Notes under the pieces: generated by a model
Database searches by the model: none
Told to the model about the DNA's origin: nothing
Seen by the model: only the letters and a program-made list of their open reading frames with translations
Shown: positions 57,179 through 64,000 of the stretch, piece by piece
How the letters are laid out: the number at the start of each line of letters is the position of its first letter
How positions within the stretch are numbered: position 1 is the stretch's first letter
DNA from: Modestobacter sp. VKM Ac-2982
GTDB taxonomy: Bacteria > Actinomycetota > Actinomycetes > Mycobacteriales > Geodermatophilaceae
NCBI RefSeq assembly: GCF_026967935.1
Contig: NZ_JAPVBL010000003.1
Coordinates: 62,001 to 126,000, forward strand
Reading direction: 5' to 3'
Length of the DNA: 64,000 nt
Made by a program: the position numbers and the translations under genes

Positions 57179-58819
57179 ATGGACGTCAGCGCGCAGGGAC
57201 CGGCAACCGCCACCGGATCGAGGACGGGCGTCTCCGGACTCGTCGGCCGGGTGGGGCTGCGCGGGCGCCTCCTGCTGGCGATCCTGCTGGTGGCACTGAC
57301 CACCCTGACCGTCGGTCTGGTGGGGATCCAGCGGATGTCGGTGCTCAGCGACAAGGCCGAGCAGGTGTACTCCGAGGGCGCCGTGCCGCTGGACGCCCTG
57401 CGTCAGCTGCAAGCCGGGTGGTGGCAGTTCTCCGCGAGCAACGCCCGGGCCAGCATCGCGTCGCTCCCGGCGGAGACCCGGGCGGCCTTCGCCCAGGCCT
57501 CGACCGAGAACCTCGCGACGCTGACCGAGGACACCGCCGCCGCCGGTGAGCTGCCGCTGTCGGCCGCCGCCCGGGTCGGCTACGACCAGTTCGCCGCGGC
57601 GTCCCAGCAGTACCTCGAGCTGCTGCAGCAGCTGTCGGCCGGCCAGGGGGCCCGCACCCCGCAGGAGACCATGGCCCTGATCGCCCAGATGAACGACACC
57701 GAGGCGGCCATCTCCGCGGCGCTCGTGGAGGCCACGGACGCGGCCGCAGCCGACGCGGTGGACACCGCAGCGGAGGCGCGGGACGCCTACACCGGCGCGC
57801 GCACCCTCACGGTGGCGATCATCGTGATCGGGCTGTTCGTCTCCGTGGTGCTGGCCCTGCTCGTCGTCCGCTCGGTGATGGGCCCCGTGCAGCGTGTGCG
57901 GGAGGTCCTCGACCAGGTCGCCGACGGCGACCTGAGCGTCCGGGCCGGCGCCACCGGTGGCGCCGAGATCGGCGAGGTCGCCCGCTCGCTGGACTCGACC
58001 CTGGAGTCGCTCAGCGGCGTGCTCCGGCTGGTCGACGACTCCGCCGGCCGGCTGGCGGTGGCGTCGCAGGCGCTGAACACCGGCGCCGCCGGCATGGCCC
58101 GCAGCGCACAGGCGGCGACCGGCCAGGCCGACGTCGTCGTCAGCTCCGCCGGGGAGGTCGCCGCCAGCGTCGACACCGTGGCCACCGGCTCCCAGCAGAT
58201 GGAGGCCGCGATCCGGGAGATCAGCCGGAACGCCAGCGAGGCGTCCCGGGTGGCCGGGCAGGCCGTCGCGGTCGCGGAGAACACCACCCGCACGGTCGGC
58301 AAGCTGGGTGACTCCTCGCAGGAGATCGCCACGGTGGTGAAGCTGATCAACGGGATCGCCGAGCAGACCAACCTGCTGGCGCTCAACGCCACGATCGAGG
58401 CCGCCCGCGCGGGTGAGGCGGGCAAGGGCTTCGCGGTGGTCGCCAGTGAGGTCAAGGAGCTGGCGCAGGAGACCGCGCGGGCGACCGAGGACATCTCGCA
58501 GCGCGTGGAGGCGATCCAGGCCGACACCGCCGGGGCGGTCTCGGCGATCGGCGAGATCAGCTCGGTGATCGGCGAGATCAACGACTACCAGGCCACCATC
58601 GCCGCGGCGGTGGAGGAGCAGACGGCCACCACCAACGAGATGAACCGCAACGTCGCCGAGGCGGCGGGCAGCTCGCGGAGCATCGCGACCGCGATCTCCG
58701 GTCTCGCCGCGGGCACCCAGCAGACCAACGAGGGCGTCGCGGAGGCGCAGCGCTCGGCGGCGGACCTGGCCCGGATGAGCGACGAGCTCCAGGACGCCGT
58801 CCGGCGGTTCACCGTCTGA
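57179..58819 (+). CDS. Methyl-accepting chemotaxis protein (paralogue)
   Basis: A 546-residue chemoreceptor with the same layout as the preceding gene: TM1 (LLLAILLVALTTLTVGLVGI), four-helix-bundle sensor, TM2 (about 205-225), HAMP (GPVQRVREVLDQVADGDLSV), and a signalling domain with the same INGIAEQTNLLALNATIEAA tip. The sensor halves differ clearly, while the signalling halves share long stretches of identical DNA, including 56 identical bases around the tip, a sign of recent duplication or gene conversion. ATG 57179 has AGAAGAGGG upstream and its own sigma-28-like promoter. Confidence 0.93.
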   Translation: MDVSAQGPATATGSRTGVSGLVGRVGLRGRLLLAILLVALTTLTVGLVGIQRMSVLSDKAEQVYSEGAVPLDALRQLQAGWWQFSASNARASIASLPAETRAAFAQASTENLATLTEDTAAAGELPLSAAARVGYDQFAAASQQYLELLQQLSAGQGARTPQETMALIAQMNDTEAAISAALVEATDAAAADAVDTAAEARDAYTGARTLTVAIIVIGLFVSVVLALLVVRSVMGPVQRVREVLDQVADGDLSVRAGATGGAEIGEVARSLDSTLESLSGVLRLVDDSAGRLAVASQALNTGAAGMARSAQAATGQADVVVSSAGEVAASVDTVATGSQQMEAAIREISRNASEASRVAGQAVAVAENTTRTVGKLGDSSQEIATVVKLINGIAEQTNLLALNATIEAARAGEAGKGFAVVASEVKELAQETARATEDISQRVEAIQADTAGAVSAIGEISSVIGEINDYQATIAAAVEEQTATTNEMNRNVAEAAGSSRSIATAISGLAAGTQQTNEGVAEAQRSAADLARMSDELQDAVRRFTV

Positions 58820-58850
58820 CCTGCGGTCCTCCGGACCACCCCGCGGTCAG
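58816..58850. terminator. Bidirectional terminator spanning two stop codons
   Basis: CTGACCTGCGG (58816-58826) pairs with CCGCGGTCAG (58841-58850) with one bulged base. The hairpin contains the stop codons of the chemoreceptor gene (plus strand) and of the convergent GAF regulator gene (minus strand). Confidence 0.6.
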
Positions 58851-60394
58851 TCGGCGAGCAGCCGGGCGCGGCGGACGGCCACCACGGCCGTTCGCGGGTC
58901 GTCCGGGCGGAGGAGCTCGGCCAGCCGGTCGTGGACGGCACCGTCGTGCTCGCCCAGGGGGTGGGTGCTGAAGGTGTACAGCAGCTCGGGGTCGTCGGTG
59001 GCCAGCACGGCGCGGCGCAGACCAGCCGTGAGCTCGTCGCTCAGCTGCCGGATCTCCGGCGCCTCCGACCGGGGCAGCACCGGTCCTCGGCAGGCGCTGA
59101 GCGCGGCGCGCACGTGCCGGGCCGCCAGCGCCCGGCCCGCGGTGTCGACGTCCGTACCGACCTCGGCCACCAGCCGGTAGGGCCGGGTCTGCAGCAGGTC
59201 CGCGCCGACCAGCGTGCGGAGCCGGCGGATCTCCCCGCGCACCGTCGTCTGGTTGCCGCGGTCGCCGTAGAGGAGCTGGGCCAGCTGCTCCCCGGTGAGC
59301 CCGTCGGGGTGCCGGGTGAGGGTGAGCAGCACCTCCGCCAGGCGCAGCGGCAGGGGGATCGCGCGGTCGTCCACCGTCACCGTGGGCGTCCCGGTCCCGG
59401 TGCACCGCAGCGACAGCACGTGCTCGACGGGGTGGGGTGCCGACCGGGTGCGGTGGACGGCGGTCCGGAGCAGGCAGCCGTCCTCGAACCGATCGACGTG
59501 TGCCTCCCGGCCGTCGGGCAGGGCGACCCGGTCGCCGTCGCCCAGCTCGACGTGCGCCGGCCACCGGTCGGCGGGCTCGGCGGCCAGCACCCGGCCGCTG
59601 GGGGTCACGAAGGCCGTCTCCTGCCCGGACCGGCTCAGCGGCAGCAGGTGCCGGAGCCGCCGGCGTTCGTCGGCGATCGCCAGCCGCACCCGCAGCTGGT
59701 CCTCCGCCAGTCGCGCGGTGGCCGCGACCAGCTGGGCCAGGGCGGGGTTCACCGCGTGCAGCGGACCGCTCACGTCGAGGACGCCGATGATCGCTCCGGT
59801 GTCCGGGTCGTGGACCGGAGCCGCGACGCAGGTCCAGGAGTGGTACGTGCGGACCAGGTGCTCCGCCGAGTGGATCTGCACCGGCGCCCCGACGGCGAGG
59901 GCGGTGCCCATCGCGTTGGTCCCGATCGCGGCCTCGCTCCAGTCGGTGCCGGGGAAGAGGCCGACCCGGTCGGCCTGGCCCAGGAGCTGCCGGTCGCCGT
60001 CGCGCCACAGGACGTGGCCGGCCGCGTCGGTCACCAGCACCAGGTGCATCGCGTCGTCGGCGATGCCCACCAGTGCGCTGCGCAGCAGCGGCATGACGGC
60101 GTTCATCGGGTGGGCGGCCCGCAGGTCGTCCAGCTCGTCGGCCGCGTGGACGACCGGCGGCGTCCGGCGCTCGGGGTCGACGTGCGCGGCGAGGCTCCGC
60201 GCCCAGGACGCCGAGACGACCGGCCGGGGGGCCCGGCGGGCGGTGCCCTGGGCGAGCACCGCGTCGAAGGTCTCAGCCAGCGCCCGCGCTCGGGCGCGCG
60301 GGTCCTCGCCGGCCAGGTGCTCTGCATCGCACGACATCGCACCCCCGGGCGGGCTCACTGCGCCGACGCCGGCACTGGCGCCGGTGCGGATCAT
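58847..60394 (-). CDS. GAF-domain transcriptional regulator (AcoR-like, no AAA+ domain)
   Basis: A 515-residue regulator. Residues 60-230 match the N-terminal sensor of AcoR-type activators (VVSASWARSLAAHVDPERR, then a GAF domain with GTDWSEAAIGTNAMGTAL and HSWTCVAAPVHDPDTG). The sigma-54 AAA+ module is absent; instead a PAS-like middle region leads to a winged-helix output (PLRLAEVLLTLTRHPDGLTG, TTVRGEIRRLRTLVG) and a helical tail. This actinobacterial form acts with ordinary sigma factors. The neighbouring diol dehydratase operon is its likely target. Start ATG 60394 (GGGGGTGAG upstream); ATG 60337 is an alternative. Confidence 0.82.
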   Translation of the reverse strand: MIRTGASAGVGAVSPPGGAMSCDAEHLAGEDPRARARALAETFDAVLAQGTARRAPRPVVSASWARSLAAHVDPERRTPPVVHAADELDDLRAAHPMNAVMPLLRSALVGIADDAMHLVLVTDAAGHVLWRDGDRQLLGQADRVGLFPGTDWSEAAIGTNAMGTALAVGAPVQIHSAEHLVRTYHSWTCVAAPVHDPDTGAIIGVLDVSGPLHAVNPALAQLVAATARLAEDQLRVRLAIADERRRLRHLLPLSRSGQETAFVTPSGRVLAAEPADRWPAHVELGDGDRVALPDGREAHVDRFEDGCLLRTAVHRTRSAPHPVEHVLSLRCTGTGTPTVTVDDRAIPLPLRLAEVLLTLTRHPDGLTGEQLAQLLYGDRGNQTTVRGEIRRLRTLVGADLLQTRPYRLVAEVGTDVDTAGRALAARHVRAALSACRGPVLPRSEAPEIRQLSDELTAGLRRAVLATDDPELLYTFSTHPLGEHDGAVHDRLAELLRPDDPRTAVVAVRRARLLAD

Positions 60395-60457
60395 CGCTCA
60401 CCCCCGGACCCCCGGCAACCACCGGCGCAGGGTCGTCGGCGCGTCCGGGCCGCTGCC

Positions 60458-60498
60458 GCAGCTCAGCCCAGGGCTGCCGCGGCAGCTCAGCCCAGGGC
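60458..60498 (-). repeat. 17-bp direct repeat at the DUF336 gene end
   Basis: GCAGCTCAGCCCAGGGC occurs at 60458-60474 and 60482-60498 (period 24). The second copy contains the last codons and stop of the minus-strand DUF336 gene, so the gene end is duplicated just downstream. Confidence 0.85.
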
Positions 60499-60891
60499 CT
60501 CCGCCGCAGCGGTGGCCACGTCGACGTCCTGGGCCACCGAACCCGCGCTCACCCCGACCGCGCCCACCACCACGCCGTCGCGGCGCAGCGGGATCCCGCC
60601 GCCGAAGGTGACCAGCCCGCCGGAGGTCTGCTCCAGGCCGTAGAGCTCGGCCCCGGGCTGCACCAGGTCGGTCAGGGCCGCCGTGGGCGCGGCCATCAGC
60701 ACCGAGGTCACGGCCTTGCGGGTGGAGATGTCGATGCTCGCCTTGATGGCGCCGTCCATCCGCCCGAACGCGAGCAGGTGGCCGCCGTCGTCGACGACGG
60801 CGACGTTCATCGGCTGGCCGATCTCCTCGGCCCGGGCGAGGCCCGCGTCCAGGACCCGGCGGGCATCGGCGTGCGAGAGCGATGTGGTCAT
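60487..60891 (-). CDS. DUF336 (GlcG/HbpS/PduO-C-like) cofactor-binding protein
   Basis: A 134-residue single-domain protein: LSHADARRVLDAGLARAEE, MNVAVVDDGGHLLAFGRMDG, STRKAVTSVLM and GGIPLRRDGVVVGAVGVSAG are all typical. Members include the heme-binding HbpS and the C-terminal domain of PduO, the adenosyltransferase of propanediol metabolism. Next to a B12-dependent diol dehydratase, a PduO-C-like role (heme or cobalamin handling) is most plausible. It is divergent from the dehydratase genes, 117 bp away. The start ATG 60891 gives the family N-terminus; GTG 60897 is an alternative. Confidence 0.85.
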   Translation of the reverse strand: MTTSLSHADARRVLDAGLARAEEIGQPMNVAVVDDGGHLLAFGRMDGAIKASIDISTRKAVTSVLMAAPTAALTDLVQPGAELYGLEQTSGGLVTFGGGIPLRRDGVVVGAVGVSAGSVAQDVDVATAAAEALG

Positions 60892-60962
60892 CGTCACAGC
60901 CAAGCAGCCCAGCGGCCTCCCGGTACAGCCCCGCCGTGGAGGCAACGAACAGGCAACGTGTG

Positions 60963-60973
60963 CTGTGTCACAG
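60963..60973. promoter_or_regulatory. Small palindrome in the diol dehydratase promoter region
   Basis: CTGTG-T-CACAG is a perfect 5-bp inverted repeat 35 bp before the small-subunit gene, in the only gap between it and the divergent DUF336 gene. It could be part of an operator for the GAF regulator; the evidence is slight. Confidence 0.3.
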
Positions 60974-61008
60974 TCCCGGTGCACGGACCGACTGGGAGGG
61001 AAGCCCCG

Positions 61009-61467
61009 ATGAGCGCCTCGTTGGACACCGGACTGACCCGCGGGGACTACCCGCTGTCGGTCAACCGGCCTGAGCTGCTGCGGACCCCGACGGGGAAACC
61101 GATCACCGCGCTGACGATGGACGCGGTGGTGTCGGGTGAGCTGTCGGCCGAGGACCTGCGGATCGCCCCGGAGACCCTGGAGCTGCAGGCCCAGCTGGCC
61201 GACGCCAGCAACCGCCCGCAGCTGGCGATGAACTTCCGGCGGGCGGCGGAGATGTGCGCGATCCCGGACGCCGAGGTGCTCGGCATGTACAACGCGCTGC
61301 GGCCGCGGGCCTCCACCGCCGCCGGGCTCGCCGCGCTGGCCGACCGGCTGGAGACGACGTGGTCCGCGCCGGTGTGCGCGGGCCTGGTCCGCGAGGCGGC
61401 CGAGGTGTACGCGCGCCGGGACCTGCTGGCCCGGGCCGGCGCCGAAGACGGAGAGGACACCCCATGA
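61009..61467 (+). CDS. pduE: B12-dependent diol/glycerol dehydratase, small subunit
   Basis: A 152-residue small (gamma) subunit: DYPLSVNRPELLRTPTGKPI near the N-terminus, LRIAPETLELQAQLADASNR, NFRRAAEMCAIPD and YNALRPRASTAAGLAALADR are family landmarks. It forms the outer part of the alpha2-beta2-gamma2 enzyme. The ATG 61009 has GGGAGGGA well spaced. Here it comes first and overlaps the large subunit gene by 4 bp; in the well-known pdu and dha operons it comes third. Confidence 0.92.
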   Translation: MSASLDTGLTRGDYPLSVNRPELLRTPTGKPITALTMDAVVSGELSAEDLRIAPETLELQAQLADASNRPQLAMNFRRAAEMCAIPDAEVLGMYNALRPRASTAAGLAALADRLETTWSAPVCAGLVREAAEVYARRDLLARAGAEDGEDTP

Positions 61468-63176
61468 CCGCGACCCAGCCCCGGCCCTCGGACCAGCCCC
61501 GGCACTCACTGCGCACCGACGTCCTGGAAGCCCGCCCGGTCAACCTCGACGGGTTCGTCGAGGAGTGGCCCGAGAAGGGTCTCGTCGCGATGGAGAGCGC
61601 GTTCGACCCGGCTCCCAGCGTGCGGGTCGAGGACGGCCGCATCGTCGAGCTGGACGGCCGGCAGCGCGCCGACTTCGACTTCATGGACACCTTCATCGCC
61701 GACCACGCCATCGACGTGGCGTCGGCCGAGGAGTCCAACGCCCTCCCCTCGGCCGAGATCGCCCGGATGCTGATCGACCCCCGCGCCTCCCGGGACGACG
61801 TGCTCGCGGTCACCCGCGGGCTGACCCCGGCCAAGGTCCTCGACGTCCTCAAGCTGATGAACGTCGTCGAGATCATGCAGGGGATGCAGAAGATGCGGGC
61901 CCGGCGCACGCCGGCCAACCAGGCGCACTCCACCAGCGCCCGGGACAACCCGGTGCAGGTCGCCGCCGACGCCGCCGAGGGGGCGCTGCGCGGCTTCGCC
62001 GAGCTGGAGACGACCCTCGGCGTGCTGCGCTACGCGCCCCTGGTGGCCATCGCCCTGCAGGTGGGGGCCCAGGTCGGCCGCGGCGGCGTGCTCACCCAGT
62101 GCGCCCTGGAGGAGGCCACCGAGCTCGAGCTCGGGATGCGCGGCATCACCGCCTACGCCGAGACGATCTCCATCTACGGCACGGAGTCGGTGTTCATCGA
62201 CGGGGACGACACCCCGTGGTCCAAGGCGTTCCTCGCCTCGGCCTACGCCTCCCGCGGGATCAAGATGCGCTTCACCTCCGGCACCGGCTCCGAGGTGCAG
62301 ATGGGCAACGCCGAGGGCAAGTCGATGCTCTACCTGGAGATCCGCTGCATCCTGATGGCGAAGGGAGCCGGGGTGCAGGGGCTGCAGAACGGCTCGATCA
62401 GCTGCATCGGGGTGCCCGGCGCCGTCCCCGGCGGGCTGCGCGCGGTGGCCGCGGAGAACCTGGTGGCCAGCATGATGGACCTGGAGTGCGCCTCGGGGAA
62501 CGACCAGTCCTTCTCCCACTCGGCGATGCGCCGGACCGCCCGGATGATGCCGCAGCTGCTGCCCGGCACCGACTTCGTCTGCTCGGGCTACTCGGCGGTG
62601 CCGAACGCGGACAACATGTTCGCCGGGTCGAACTTCGACACCGAGGACTACGACGACTGGAACACCATCCAGCGCGACTTCCAGGTCGACGGCGGGCTGC
62701 GGCACGTGCGGGAGGACGAGATCCTGCTGGCCCGGAGCAAGGCCGCGCGCGCCCTCCAGGCGCTGTTCGCCTACCTCGACCTGCCGGCGGTCACCGACGA
62801 CGAGGTCGAGGCGGCCACCTACGCCAACTCCTCCGCCGACTACCCCTTCCGGGACGTGCTGGCCGACCTCAAGGGCGCCCAGGCGGTCATGGACCGGGGC
62901 ATCACCGGGCTGGACATCGTCAAGGGCCTGGAGTCCGCCGGCTTCCACGACGTCGCCGAGAACCTGCTCACCGTGCTGCGCCAGCGCGTGTCTGGTGACC
63001 TGCTGCAGACCTCTGCGGTGCTCACCGCCGACTTCACCCCGCTGTCGGCCATCAACGACCCGAACGACTACGCCGGCCCCGGCACCGGCTACCGCCTGGA
63101 GGGCGAACGCTGGGCCGAGCTGAAGAAGCTCCGGCACGTCACGTCGGCGACCGACCCCGAGAGCGAGGTGCGCTGA
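61464..63176 (+). CDS. pduC: B12-dependent diol/glycerol dehydratase, large subunit
   Basis: A 570-residue TIM-barrel catalytic subunit. Residues match the coenzyme-B12 diol dehydratase family throughout: DFDFMDTFIADHAI, MNVVEIMQGMQKMRARRTPA, YAETISIYGTESVFIDGDDT, FTSGTGSEVQMGNAEGKSML (substrate and metal site), and GSISCIGVPGAVPGG. It dehydrates propane-1,2-diol or glycerol by a radical mechanism to the aldehyde. Full length (family about 555). It overlaps the small-subunit gene (ATGA); the medium subunit follows after 2 bp. Confidence 0.95.
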   Translation: MTATQPRPSDQPRHSLRTDVLEARPVNLDGFVEEWPEKGLVAMESAFDPAPSVRVEDGRIVELDGRQRADFDFMDTFIADHAIDVASAEESNALPSAEIARMLIDPRASRDDVLAVTRGLTPAKVLDVLKLMNVVEIMQGMQKMRARRTPANQAHSTSARDNPVQVAADAAEGALRGFAELETTLGVLRYAPLVAIALQVGAQVGRGGVLTQCALEEATELELGMRGITAYAETISIYGTESVFIDGDDTPWSKAFLASAYASRGIKMRFTSGTGSEVQMGNAEGKSMLYLEIRCILMAKGAGVQGLQNGSISCIGVPGAVPGGLRAVAAENLVASMMDLECASGNDQSFSHSAMRRTARMMPQLLPGTDFVCSGYSAVPNADNMFAGSNFDTEDYDDWNTIQRDFQVDGGLRHVREDEILLARSKAARALQALFAYLDLPAVTDDEVEAATYANSSADYPFRDVLADLKGAQAVMDRGITGLDIVKGLESAGFHDVAENLLTVLRQRVSGDLLQTSAVLTADFTPLSAINDPNDYAGPGTGYRLEGERWAELKKLRHVTSATDPESEVR

Positions 63177-63178
63177 CC

Positions 63179-63763
63179 ATGACCACCGCCACGCCCGACC
63201 GCACGGTCAGCCTCCGCGAGCTGTCCCCGGCGGTCCGCGGCACCCGGCCCGACGAGGTGGTGATCGCCGTGTCACCCGCCTTCGCCGGTCACTTCACCAA
63301 GACGATCGTGGAGGTCCCGCACGCCGAGGTGCTGCGCCAGCTGTTGGCCGGCATCGAGGAGCAGGGCGTGGGCGCCCGGCTGGTCCGGGTCCGGGACACC
63401 GCCGACCTGGCGGCCATCGCGCACATCGGGGCCAAGCTGTCCGGCTCCGGCATCTCCGTCGGGATCCTGTCCCGCGGGACGACGATGATCCACCAGAAGG
63501 ACCTGGCCCGGCTGAGCAACCTCGAGCTGTTCCCGCAGTCCCCGCTGCTGGACCCGGCGGTCTTCCGCATGATCGGCTCGAACGCCGCGCAGTACGCGAA
63601 GGGCGAGTCGCCCCAGCCGGTGCCCACCCGCAACGACCAGATGGCGCGACCGCGCTGGCAGGCGAAGGCGGCCCTCCTGCACCTCAAGGAGTTCGAGTGC
63701 ATCGAGGCCGGCCGTGGCCCGGTGGAGGTCGAGGCCGTCTTCGAGCTGACCGACGCGGGCTGA
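63179..63763 (+). CDS. pduD: B12-dependent diol/glycerol dehydratase, medium subunit
   Basis: A 194-residue beta subunit: PDEVVIAVSPAFAGHFTKTI, AHIGAKLSGSGISVGILSRG (cobalamin-contacting), TTMIHQKDLARLSNLELFPQ, MIGSNAAQYAKGESPQPVP. The N-terminus before the core is only about 20 residues and shows no amphipathic targeting helix, so packaging in a microcompartment is unlikely. It starts 2 bp after the large-subunit stop. Confidence 0.94.
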   Translation: MTTATPDRTVSLRELSPAVRGTRPDEVVIAVSPAFAGHFTKTIVEVPHAEVLRQLLAGIEEQGVGARLVRVRDTADLAAIAHIGAKLSGSGISVGILSRGTTMIHQKDLARLSNLELFPQSPLLDPAVFRMIGSNAAQYAKGESPQPVPTRNDQMARPRWQAKAALLHLKEFECIEAGRGPVEVEAVFELTDAG

Positions 63764-63764
63764 G

Positions 63765-64000
63765 GTGGGGGCGCCCGACCGCGACCCGTCGTCGGCCCGG
63801 CTGGTCGTCGGCGTCGACATCGGCAACTCGACGACCGAGGCGTGCCTGGCCGCCGTCGCCCCGGACGGGTCGGTGACGTACCTGGGCGCCGGCCTGACCC
63901 GGACCACCGGGGTCAAGGGCACCCCGGACAACACCGCCGGCGCGCTCCGGGTGGTCCGCGACGTCCTCGCCCGGGCCGGACGGCGGCCCGACGAGGTGCA
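63765..64000 (+). CDS. ddrA: Diol dehydratase reactivating factor, large subunit (partial)
   Basis: The first 78 codons of a reactivase that exchanges damaged cobalamin on the dehydratase. The actin-like ATPase phosphate motif VVGVDIGNSTTEACLA is followed by GLTRTTGVKGTPDNTAGA, as in DdrA/PduG. It starts at GTG 63765, one base after the medium-subunit stop. The rest lies beyond the right edge. Confidence 0.9.
   Translation, partial: MGAPDRDPSSARLVVGVDIGNSTTEACLAAVAPDGSVTYLGAGLTRTTGVKGTPDNTAGALRVVRDVLARAGRRPDEV

Noticed and set aside
60892-61008. Possible cobalamin riboswitch before the diol dehydratase genes
   Set aside because: The gap is too short and none of the conserved B12-box sequence could be found.

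Overview
This window is chromosomal DNA of a very high-GC actinobacterium. GTG starts are frequent, gene pairs often overlap by 4 bp (ATGA or GTGA), and several genes look leaderless, with a TANNNT box 6-7 nt before the start codon. The gene content (GuaB1, a DUF5926 protein with a SEC-C motif, CtaG, chemoreceptors with sigma-28-like promoters, many GGDEF proteins) suggests a motile soil or rock genus of the Geodermatophilaceae type (Blastococcus, Geodermatophilus, Modestobacter). That placement is inference. I saw no tRNA, rRNA, CRISPR array or complete insertion sequence.

Layout. 1-5288: a compact run of discrete thioester-chemistry genes (end of an AMP-ligase, hotdog thioesterase, stand-alone condensation domain, P450, second AMP-ligase lacking its usual lysine, carrier protein), probably a small cryptic biosynthetic cluster. 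5432-14786: an L-arabinose regulon with a ChvE/MmsA/MmsB-type sugar ABC transporter, a LacI-family repressor and araB-araD-araA; near-palindromic operators precede both transcription units. 14814-18708: a LysM cell-wall protein behind a c-di-AMP riboswitch, a 0.3-kb MITE-like or att-like element at the 3' end of a P450 gene, and a DUF5926 gene. 18756-33165: mostly single housekeeping or accessory genes (CtaG, ECF sigma and divergent anti-sigma, secreted hydrolase, arginine deiminase, DUF1540, a degenerate ABC-ATPase-like gene behind a possible iron box, STAS protein, methyltransferase, MFS, FUSC, TipA-like MerR, haloalkane dehalogenase).

33176-39874 (minus strand) is the most unusual part. 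A diguanylate cyclase gene overlaps a gene encoding a second diguanylate cyclase fused to a LarB domain. larC follows, then a manganese (yybP-ykoY) riboswitch and a GDT1/TMEM165 metal exporter. The larC stop codon lies inside the conserved core of the riboswitch, and the LarB domain has Ala where the catalytic Cys is expected. The combination links c-di-GMP signalling, nickel-pincer chemistry and divalent-metal homeostasis.

39988-49165: pheA, an ADH-SDR-MerR operon with a 19-bp-spacer MerR promoter, GroES-like protein, metallopeptidase, guaB1, and a coupled response regulator-HEAT-glycosyltransferase operon. 49277-58819: a CHASE3 hybrid kinase, serS with two HAD phosphatase genes, and two tandem chemoreceptor genes whose signalling halves are nearly identical. 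58847-64000: a GAF regulator, a DUF336 (PduO-C-like) gene and the start of a B12-dependent diol dehydratase operon in the order small-large-medium-reactivase, which runs off the right edge.
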